Source: an uncultured Oscillospiraceae bacterium
GTDB taxonomy: Bacteria > Bacillota > Clostridia > Oscillospirales > Acutalibacteraceae
Direction of reading: 5' to 3'
NCBI GenBank assembly: GCA_900550315.1
Contig: URRK01000132.1
Coordinates: 1 to 5,001, forward strand
Length of the DNA stretch: 5,001 nucleotides
The notes beneath the pieces were generated by a model that worked only from the letters and a program-made list of their open reading frames with translations, was not told the origin of the DNA and made no database searches. This document shows, piece after piece, positions 1 through 4,944 of the stretch. Position 1 is the stretch's first letter; every line of letters starts with the position of its first letter. The translations under genes and the position numbers were made by a program.

Positions 1-1777
1 AAGCCCTATGGCATTTCCAATGATGCCATTATGAAAATCACGGGCAAAACTGCCGCCGGCAAACCAAAACGGCTGGTACAACGGCAGCTTAACCGTTACC
101 GCCGCTAACGGGTATACCATTAGCGAAACAACGCAAAACTTTTTGCAAAGCGTTACCTTTACCGGCGACACGGCCAAAGGCGGCAAGCAAATTTTCTTAA
201 AAGCAAAAAGCGGCGAGGTTTACCGCACCATTTTAAATTACAAAATAGATACCGCCGCCCCAACCAATGTTACGGTGCAATACAACCAAAACGGCTTTAA
301 AGCCCTGTTAAACAAGCTGACCTTTGGGCTGTTCTTTAAAAATACCGTAACGGTTCAGGCCAAGGCGGAGGACGCGCTAAGCGGGGTAGACGAAATTCTT
401 TACTACGCTGCTGACAGCGCCGTGCAAAATCCCCAAAGCATTACCGGCTGGGTAAACCGTTTAAGCGTTGCCGCCGGCAATAAAAAATTAATTTATGTAA
501 AGGCAACCGACAAAGCCGGCAACAGCGTTATTTTGTTAGATCAAGGCGTTGTAGTGTACAGCGACAGCACCGTTTCGCCTGCCGCTGCCAGTTTTGATTT
601 AAAAACCGAAAACCGCAGCGACCTTGCCTTTACCCTTAATTTAAACGGCAACACCTTTAGCGCCGTTAAAAATGGCGGCAGCCTGCTGCAAAGCGGCACC
701 GATTACACTGTTTCGGGCAACACCGTAACCATTTTAAAGGGCTATTTAGCTGGGTTTGGCGCCGGCACGGTGCAAAACCTTAGCTTTGAATTTTACCCGC
801 TGGGGGAGCAGGCACAAACGGTTTCCACCGCTGTAACAGTTGCCATTACCGACTCTACCCATTATCACACCCCCGTAAAGCACCCCGAAAAGGCCGCTAC
901 CTGTACGGCCAACGGCAATATTGAATATTACAGCTGTACCGGCTGCAGCGCGCTGTTTAAAAACGCCGAATGCACCCAAAGCGTAACGGCCGAGGAAACG
1001 GTTGTAAAAGCCTATGCGCACAGCGGCGCCAAGCAAACTAAAGCCGTTTTGGCGGGCTGCCTTACCGGCGGTAATTCGGCCTATTGGTACTGCGAAAAAT
1101 GCAACAGCTATTTTGCCGATAACGGCGGCACCCTAAACGCCGAAAAGGCGTATAGCAGTAAAGCCGGTTTTGAGCAAAAGGCTTTGGGCCACAGCTGGGG
1201 TGATTGGAACATTATTACCCCGTCAACCTTTGAAAAAGCGGGCCAAAAAACCCGCGCCTGCAACCGTTGCCAAGAGGTTGAAAGCGTAGAACTTGAAAAG
1301 CTGGTTCCGGCCATTACCAAAGGGCAAAACGGCAGCATTGAAAAGGAAAGCGGCAACAGCCTTTCCTTTACCTGCAATATGCCGCTTAGCGAAACAACCG
1401 TTATTTTGGTAGACGGTACTGCACTGCCAAAATCCTGTTACCAGCTGGGGGAAAACGGCGAGTTTACCCTGCTTAAAAGCTATTTGGGCACCCTTTCGGC
1501 CGGTGGGCACACGGTTACCGTTCAAACGGCCGACGGCACAGCCAACGCCCCCTTTACGGTTACGGCCGCAGCAGGGCAGGGCGAGGGCCAAAACAACCAA
1601 AACAACGCCGGCCTTGACAATAACACAGAAAACACAAATAATGCCGGTACGGGCGCCTCCCCAAAAACGGGGGAGGGGCAAAGCCTTGTTTTGTGGTTGG
1701 CTTTAGCCTACCTTAGCAGCTGCGTTTTGGCCGGATTGGCTATTACCGGTAAGCAAAAACGGCGTGCCAAAAAATAA
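1..1777 (+). CDS. Sortase-anchored modular surface protein (Ig-like, X2-like and Cys-pair modules), 5' partial, apparent frameshift
   Basis: C-terminal part of a secreted, wall-anchored protein, probably an adhesin or carbohydrate-interacting surface protein; the ligand cannot be told. Counting residues from the TTG at 143 (a frame marker, not a believable start): Ig-like material at about 1-140 with the T-D-K-A-G-N strand typical of bacterial surface repeats; an X2-like module at about 150-218 (FDLKTENRSD, GTDYTVSGNTVTI); three Cys-pair modules at about 241-387 (C254, C265/C268; C306, C317/C320; C373/C376); a second X2-like module at about 390-473; a Q/N/G/T-rich linker at about 476-505; then SPKTG (506-510), a hydrophobic segment and a basic tail. 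The same frame stays open upstream to position 35 and reads as Ig-like sequence (NGWYNGSLTV), so the gene starts before the window. Bases 1-60 make sense only in the neighbouring frame, which points to a one-base indel. Domain naming is by eye. Confidence 0.85.
50..66 (+). other. Apparent +1 frameshift in the surface protein gene
   Basis: Bases 1-60 read KPYGISNDAIMKITGKTAAG in frame 1, a plausible Ig-like strand, but that frame stops at 106-108. The downstream coding frame (frame 2) becomes plausible from about 59 (ANQNGWYNGSL) and is closed upstream by a TGA at 32-34. Removing one base around 50-60 would join the two into a continuous module. The cause could be a real inactivating mutation or a sequencing or assembly indel in the GC-rich GCCGCCGGC stretch. 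Confidence 0.6.
1658..1774 (+). other. Sortase cell-wall sorting signal (SPKTG type)
   Basis: SPKTG (1658-1672) followed by E-G-Q-S, about 20 hydrophobic residues (LVLWLALAYLSSCVLAGLAI) and the basic tail GKQKRRAKK, the tripartite layout of a sortase substrate. The motif has Ser in place of Leu, matching the [S/N/P]PxTG form known for some clostridial sortases rather than classical LPxTG. The sortase itself is not in this window. Confidence 0.85.
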
Positions 1778-1786
1778 GCTGCAACC

Positions 1787-1833
1787 GGCCTTGTTAAAGG
1801 CCTCGGTAATCCGTTAAGATTACCTGCATTTTT
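1787..1833 (+). terminator. Probable terminator of the surface protein gene
   Basis: Two small perfect hairpins follow the stop codon: GGCCTT/AAGGCC (1787-1802, 4-nt loop) and GGTAATC/GATTACC (1805-1824, 6-nt loop). The second is followed after four bases by TTTTT (1829-1833). The short stems and the offset T-run make this a moderate call. Confidence 0.45.
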
Positions 1834-2180
1834 GCCACGTTCACCCGTAAATTTGTTCTCTTTAAAATTCTGCGACCTAAAAGGCACAAAATGCCGTAAG
1901 GTTAGCACCTTACAAACAATATGCAAAAAAACCGCTATTTTGACTTTTTAGGCGGGTTCGGTTGTGTGCGGCATGGTTTGCCATTATCGGCAAGCAAAAA
2001 AACAAGCCAAAAAGTTAACGGCAACAGGTCTTTAGTGGCTGTAAGGCTTGCCTTTTGCAAGCGGCAAATTAGTTTTATGGTGTAAAATTGTTTTTTTGTT
2101 TACGCCAATTTTAGCCAATTGCCTTGGCTTTTGTAAAGTTGCAAGCCAACGACTAAATTTTCTTTTGTTTTTGTAAAAGG
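1834..2180. other. Gene-free convergent intergenic stretch rich in small inverted repeats
   Basis: No open frame here has coding character. The stretch holds many short inverted repeats: GTAAGGT/ACCTTAC (1896-1913), GCTTGC/GCAAGC (2046-2062), GGTGTAAA/TTTACGCC with one G-T pair (2079-2106) and AGCCAA/TTGGCT (2113-2129). A longer-range pairing of GGCTTGC (2045-2051) with GCAAGCC (2141-2147) is flanked by TTTAGT and ACTAAA. I recognise no known RNA family. Decayed sequence carrying terminator remnants is the simplest reading. Confidence 0.5.
1956..2018 (+). pseudogene. Remnant of a second sortase-anchor C-terminus
   Basis: The frame ending in the TAA at 2016-2018 reads VRLCAAWFAIIGKQKNKPKS. 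This resembles the tail of the upstream surface protein (CVLAGLAITGKQKRRAKK), sharing A-I-x-G-K-Q-K and a basic end. The DNA is also similar: the stretches around 1740-1793 and 1977-2027 align with about two thirds identity by eye, continuing past the stop codon (GCAAC-GG). No SPKTG or long ORF precedes it (stop at 1941-1943), so only a decayed 3' fragment, probably from a duplicated or recombined paralogue, seems to remain. The fragment is short, so chance similarity is possible. Confidence 0.35.
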
Positions 2181-2214
2181 GCAGCGCCCCCGCATTATTT
2201 TGCGGGGACGCTGC
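2181..2214 (-). terminator. Intrinsic terminator-like hairpin downstream of the M23 gene
   Basis: A 14-bp GC-rich stem (GCAGCGCCCCCGCA at 2181-2194 against 2201-2214, one C-A mismatch, 6-nt loop) begins 30 bases after the M23 stop codon. On the minus strand it is followed by CCTTTTAC, a weak T-run; the plus-strand side has only TTT. The very stable stem and its position favour termination of the M23 transcript. Confidence 0.65.
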
Positions 2215-2244
2215 TTTGCCTCTAAACGATGTCGAAGGCGCTGT

Positions 2245-2967
2245 TTAATTTTGGGCGGCTGCTTTTTCTAACATCTCTAAGGGCGAAACCGCTGCCTTGC
2301 CGTCGTAAAACTCTAAATGCAGGTGCGGGGCGTCTAAGCTTTCACAGGTAACGGTGCCAAGCGCGCCCAAAACGGTGCCGGCTGTTACCGCGTCCCCTTT
2401 TTTTACATTAATTTTTTCTTTTAATCCGGCGTAAACAACCGAAATATTGTTGCCGTGGTCAATTTTAACGGTGTAGCCTAAGTTGGCGTCCTTTTTTACC
2501 TCGGTTACGGTGCCGTCTCCGGCGGCTTTAACGGCGGTGCCCTCCTTGGCGGCAATATCTAACCCGTTATGAATACGCATATCGTTGTAGGTTACCGAGT
2601 ATTGCAGCTGTTCTTTGTTAAAGTCCTTAATAATTTCGCCGGTTAGCGGGTAAACAAAGTACTTGGCGGTGGGCTTTTGGCTGCTGCTTGCGGCCGGGGC
2701 CGAGCTGGCCTTGCTGCTTTGGGCTGCGCTGCTTAAATTTTGCGAGGATTTTGGTACGCCCGATTCTTTACGCTCGGTTGCAATGGTTGAATTGTTAGAG
2801 CTTGCGCTTTCTACCACGCTGCTTTGCTGCTTTTTGGCAGTTGCCGTTTTGCTAAGCGCCCCGGTGGCAACCCAGGCCGAAATGCCAATGGCCACCATGC
2901 AAACGCCCAATGCCACATAAAACCCTTTGCCGTTTAAAAATCTGTAAAATGCACCCTGTGATTTCAT
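2245..2967 (-). CDS. SpoIIQ-like membrane-anchored M23 (LytM-domain) protein
   Basis: 240-residue protein with a short basic cytoplasmic start, one membrane segment at about 16-38 (FYVALGVCMVAIGISAW), a Ser/Ala/Lys-rich low-complexity linker at about 44-100 and an M23/LytM domain at about 104-233. Zinc ligands are visible: H133 and D137 in HNGLD, and H217 in PHLHLEF; H215 is the usual catalytic partner. The second catalytic position, normally YxHL, is Y-A-G-L here with Gly181. This architecture and the E-S-x-x-x-P-HLH pattern resemble clostridial SpoIIQ-like proteins. SpoIIQ sits in the forespore membrane and joins mother-cell SpoIIIAH during engulfment; other membrane M23 proteins trim peptidoglycan. 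Which applies here is inference. The ATG at 2967 is preceded by AAGGGG with 7-nt spacing. The gene is monocistronic, ending 30 bp before a strong hairpin. No recognisable sporulation sigma-factor promoter was found by eye. Confidence 0.88.
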   Translation of the reverse strand: MKSQGAFYRFLNGKGFYVALGVCMVAIGISAWVATGALSKTATAKKQQSSVVESASSNNSTIATERKESGVPKSSQNLSSAAQSSKASSAPAASSSQKPTAKYFVYPLTGEIIKDFNKEQLQYSVTYNDMRIHNGLDIAAKEGTAVKAAGDGTVTEVKKDANLGYTVKIDHGNNISVVYAGLKEKINVKKGDAVTAGTVLGALGTVTCESLDAPHLHLEFYDGKAAVSPLEMLEKAAAQN

Positions 2968-2974
2968 TTTTATG

Positions 2975-2996
2975 CCCCTTGGTATAAAAATATACC
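2975..2996 (-). promoter_or_regulatory. Ribosome binding site with abutting 6-bp inverted repeat
   Basis: On the minus strand the SD AAGGGG (2975-2980) lies 7 nt before the ATG of the M23 gene. Immediately upstream is a perfect inverted repeat GGTATA-TTTT-TATACC (2981-2996), directly adjacent to the SD. It could be a small hairpin limiting ribosome access or a DNA operator. The inverted repeat is seen directly; its role is inferred. Confidence 0.5.
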
Positions 2997-3131
2997 GTTC
3001 CTTTCTGTTTTTTGTTTATGGAATGAATTCTGTTACTATTTTGGGTTTGGCGGCGTTATTTTATTCAGCGAAAAAAATATTTTTTGTTCATAAAAAATTC
3101 ATAAACAAAACAAACATATTTAATGATTACT

Positions 3132-3140
3132 TGTTATATT
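3132..3140 (+). promoter_or_regulatory. Extended -10 promoter for the candidate small RNA
   Basis: TGTTATATT gives a TGn extension followed by TATATT (3135-3140) in an AT-rich stretch. No good -35 box is present at 16-18 bp, as is common for extended -10 promoters. Transcription would start near G3147, the first base of a long stem, which matches the RNA inferred downstream. Confidence 0.5.
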
Positions 3141-3146
3141 ATTATT

Positions 3147-3266
3147 GTACTAAGTGCATTAAATTGAAGGTGGGAGCCGCAACCCACTCTTAGTACACGC
3201 TCTACCCTCCTCAATGCCCCTTTTGGGGCGCACGCACGCCTACCGCTTAGGTGTGCGTGTTTTTTT
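3147..3266 (+). ncRNA. Candidate independent small RNA of about 115-120 nt
   Basis: This non-coding stretch has its own promoter-like element and ends in a strong terminator. Its fold can be read directly. Hairpin 1 is closed by GTACTAAG/CTTAGTAC (3147-3154 with 3189-3196), holds an asymmetric 15-nt 5' bulge, then GTGGG/CCCAC (3170-3174 with 3183-3187) around an 8-nt loop AGCCGCAA. A C/U-rich unpaired linker follows, with CCCTCCTC at 3205-3212. Hairpin 2 is GCCCC-TTTT-GGGGC (3216-3229). Hairpin 3 is the terminator. No riboswitch target exists downstream on this strand, so a standalone sRNA is more likely than a leader. It does not match 6S, SRP, tmRNA or any riboswitch I know. The CCUCC-type linker resembles the anti-Shine-Dalgarno motifs of Firmicute regulatory sRNAs. 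Expression has not been shown. Confidence 0.5.
3231..3266 (+). terminator. Strong intrinsic terminator ending the candidate small RNA
   Basis: A 12-bp stem CACGCACGCCTA/TAGGTGTGCGTG (one G-U pair) with 5-nt loop CCGCT (3243-3247) is followed directly by seven Ts (3260-3266). This is a textbook Rho-independent terminator for plus-strand transcription, although no plus-strand protein gene lies just upstream. Confidence 0.85.
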
Positions 3267-3349
3267 ATTTTAACGGCAGGGTGTAAAGCATTAAACTACT
3301 TTAAATTTGCAAAAACAAACCGTAGAATAAAGCAACCCAACACAATAGC

Positions 3350-3399
3350 AAAATGCCTGTTTTTGTTCGCAACCAAGTACGAACAAAAACAGGCATTTT
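3350..3399 (-). terminator. Long hairpin terminator downstream of mgtE, possibly bidirectional
   Basis: A perfect 20-bp stem (3350-3369 with 3380-3399) has a 10-nt loop and begins about 45 bases past the mgtE stop codon. Each arm starts or ends in A/T runs, so either strand gives a GGCATTTT tail after the hairpin. The GTTTTTG core inside the stem is unusual. It should terminate mgtE on the minus strand and could catch plus-strand read-through from the small RNA. Confidence 0.75.
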
Positions 3400-3444
3400 T
3401 AGGTTTTGGGCTATTGGTTAAAAATAATTGGTTTATAAATTGGT

Positions 3445-4830
3445 TTATTCTAAAATTGACATGGTAACGCCAAAGTAAACCAAAAGTGAAATAGCGTCTA
3501 CAATGGTGGTAATAAACGGGCTGGCCATAACGGCCGGGTCAAAACCAATTTTTTTAGCAATAATCGGCAGGGTGCAGCCAACAACCTTGGCAACAATTAC
3601 CGTTATGAGCAGGGTGGCGCAAATAATTAACATCTCGGGCAAATAAAGGCCGGGGTCAAAGCTGTGCAGCAGCAAGTAATCTACCAAATAAAGCTTGGCA
3701 AAATTTACGGCCGAAAGGGTAACGCCGCAAAGCAGACCTACCCGCACCTCTTTAAACAGCACCCGCCCAATATCGGCAAAATCAATATCGCCTAAAGAAA
3801 TGCTGCGAATAATGGTAACCGAGGACTGGCTGCCGGAATTTCCGCCGGTATCCATTAGCATGGGAATAAAGGCAATGAGCGCGGGAAAAACGGTGAGCTT
3901 GGCCTCAAAGCTTGAAATAATGGCCCCGGTAAAGGTGGCCGAGATCATAAGCAGCAGCAGCCAGGGAATACGTGCCTTAAAGGTAGAAACAATGCCGGTG
4001 CGAAAATAGGTTTTATCCGACGGCAAAATAGCCGCCATTTTTTCAATATCCTCGGTATTTTCTTTTTGAACAATATCAACAATATCGTCAACCGTAATAA
4101 TACCAACCAGCCGGTTTTCCAAATCAACAACCGGTAGGGCAATCAGGTCGTACTTGGCAAATTTTGCGGCAACCTCCTCCTGGTCGTCGGTGGTCACGGC
4201 CGAAATCACATTGGTTTCCATTAAATCGCCTACTAAATCGGTGGCCTTGGCTAAAAGCAGCTCCTTAACGGTTAGCACCCCTTGCAGCTTTCGCAGGCTG
4301 TCGGTAATGTAGCAGGTGTAAATGGTTTCTTTATCCGGCCCGTAATTTCTAATGTAGTCAAAAGCGTCCGAAACCGTCATGCCGGCCTTTAAATCAACAT
4401 ATTCGGTGGTCAGCAGGCTGCCGGCGCTATCCTCCGGGTATTTTAAAATGCGGTTAATTTCCGCCCGGTCGGCCGGGGTCGACATTTTTAACATTCTTTT
4501 GGCAACATTGGCCGGCATTTCGTCCAGCAGGTCAATGGTATCGTCAATAAAAAGCTCGTTCATAATCGAGCTTAATTCTTTATCGGTCAACGCCTCCAAC
4601 AAGCGGTGCTTGTTTTCAGAGTCCATGTAGGTAAAAGCCTCAGCTGCCGTTTCCTTGGGCAAAAGCCTAAAAATCAGCAGGGCCTGTTCGGGGCGGGCTT
4701 CGTCTAATAAATCGGCAATATCCGCCTCGTTCATTTCAATTAAATGGCTGCGCAGCTCGTTAAATTTTCGGTCATGAATCAGTAGTTCAATATCCTCCAA
4801 GGTAACAGCCTGCATTTCGTTTTCGGTCAT
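3445..4830 (-). CDS. mgtE: MgtE family magnesium transporter
   Basis: Complete 461-residue Mg2+ channel/transporter, normal length for the family. Cytoplasmic MgtE N domain at about 11-115; two CBS domains at about 131-194 and 196-257, which in the family bind Mg2+ and close the pore when cytoplasmic Mg2+ is high; a linking plug helix at about 258-288; then five membrane segments at about 289-309, 312-333, 361-383, 399-425 and 434-460. Family hallmarks are visible: MDTGGNSGSQSS after TM2 and PFITTIVDAISLLVYF in TM5, with Asp445 matching the pore aspartate. The protein works as a homodimer in the plasma membrane. The ATG at 4830 is chosen because AGGAGG lies 10 nt upstream (4841-4846); the same frame runs back to a TTG at 4860, but that reads through the SD and hairpin. 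It is transcribed alone, ending before a long hairpin. The leader suggests attenuation-type control. Confidence 0.96.
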   Translation of the reverse strand: MTENEMQAVTLEDIELLIHDRKFNELRSHLIEMNEADIADLLDEARPEQALLIFRLLPKETAAEAFTYMDSENKHRLLEALTDKELSSIMNELFIDDTIDLLDEMPANVAKRMLKMSTPADRAEINRILKYPEDSAGSLLTTEYVDLKAGMTVSDAFDYIRNYGPDKETIYTCYITDSLRKLQGVLTVKELLLAKATDLVGDLMETNVISAVTTDDQEEVAAKFAKYDLIALPVVDLENRLVGIITVDDIVDIVQKENTEDIEKMAAILPSDKTYFRTGIVSTFKARIPWLLLLMISATFTGAIISSFEAKLTVFPALIAFIPMLMDTGGNSGSQSSVTIIRSISLGDIDFADIGRVLFKEVRVGLLCGVTLSAVNFAKLYLVDYLLLHSFDPGLYLPEMLIICATLLITVIVAKVVGCTLPIIAKKIGFDPAVMASPFITTIVDAISLLVYFGVTMSILE

Positions 4831-4831
4831 T

Positions 4832-4857
4832 AAAAAAACGCCTCCTAAAAGGCGGCG
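4832..4857 (-). promoter_or_regulatory. Terminator-like, SD-sequestering hairpin in the mgtE leader
   Basis: On the minus strand CGCCGCC (4851-4857), loop TTTTA, and GGAGGCG (4839-4845) form a stem with one G-A mismatch, followed at once by seven Ts (4832-4838) and then A-ATG. The 3' arm contains most of the AGGAGG ribosome binding site (4841-4846). The element could stop transcription, hide the SD, or both. The hairpin and T-run are seen directly; the regulatory role is inferred. Confidence 0.6.
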
Positions 4858-4944
4858 CAACCGTTAAAGGCAAAAGGGCACAAACCGCCCTTAAAAGGGC
4901 AGGTTAAGCCGTTTAAACCAAGGGAAAGGGCACAGTGCGCCGCC
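4851..4944 (-). promoter_or_regulatory. Candidate antiterminator pairing in the mgtE leader
   Basis: GGCGGCGCA (minus strand, 4936-4944) is perfectly complementary to TGCGCCGCC (4851-4859), the segment that also makes the 5' arm of the terminator-like hairpin. The two pairings exclude each other. Between them lies a hairpin AACC-t-GCCCT/AGGGC-GGTT (within about 4884-4907). This is the logic of a riboswitch or attenuator expression platform. No M-box core (such as GCUAAAGCUC) is visible in the part of the leader present; more leader may lie beyond 5001. Confidence 0.45.
4873..4934 (-). repeat. Pair of 10-bp direct repeats TGTGCCCTTT
   Basis: TGTGCCCTTT occurs at 4873-4882 and 4925-4934 on the minus strand, 52 bp apart, about five helical turns. 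The spacing would place both on the same face of DNA, as for a regulator binding site. They could equally be RNA structural elements or chance. Confidence 0.35.

Noticed and set aside
1708..1926. Minus-strand 72-codon frame across the surface-gene stop
   Set aside because: It covers the terminator region antisense to the surface gene, has no recognisable protein features, and would read through several inverted repeats.
2972..3193. Plus-strand 73-codon frame (MPLGIKIYRSFLFFVYG...) beside the M23 gene
   Set aside because: It has no SD, starts in the M23 leader, runs through an AT-rich promoter-like stretch and into the stems of the candidate small RNA, and its composition simply reflects A/T-rich DNA.
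3147..3266. 6S RNA, SRP RNA or tmRNA identity for the small RNA
   Set aside because: It is too short for 6S or tmRNA, lacks the SRP apical GGAAG/AGCA motif, and lacks the tmRNA tRNA-like ends.
4831..4860. mgtE start at the upstream TTG (4860), adding ten residues
   Set aside because: Those codons translate the SD, hairpin and T-run (RRLLGGVFL), and no SD precedes the TTG. The ATG at 4830 has AGGAGG at 4841-4846.
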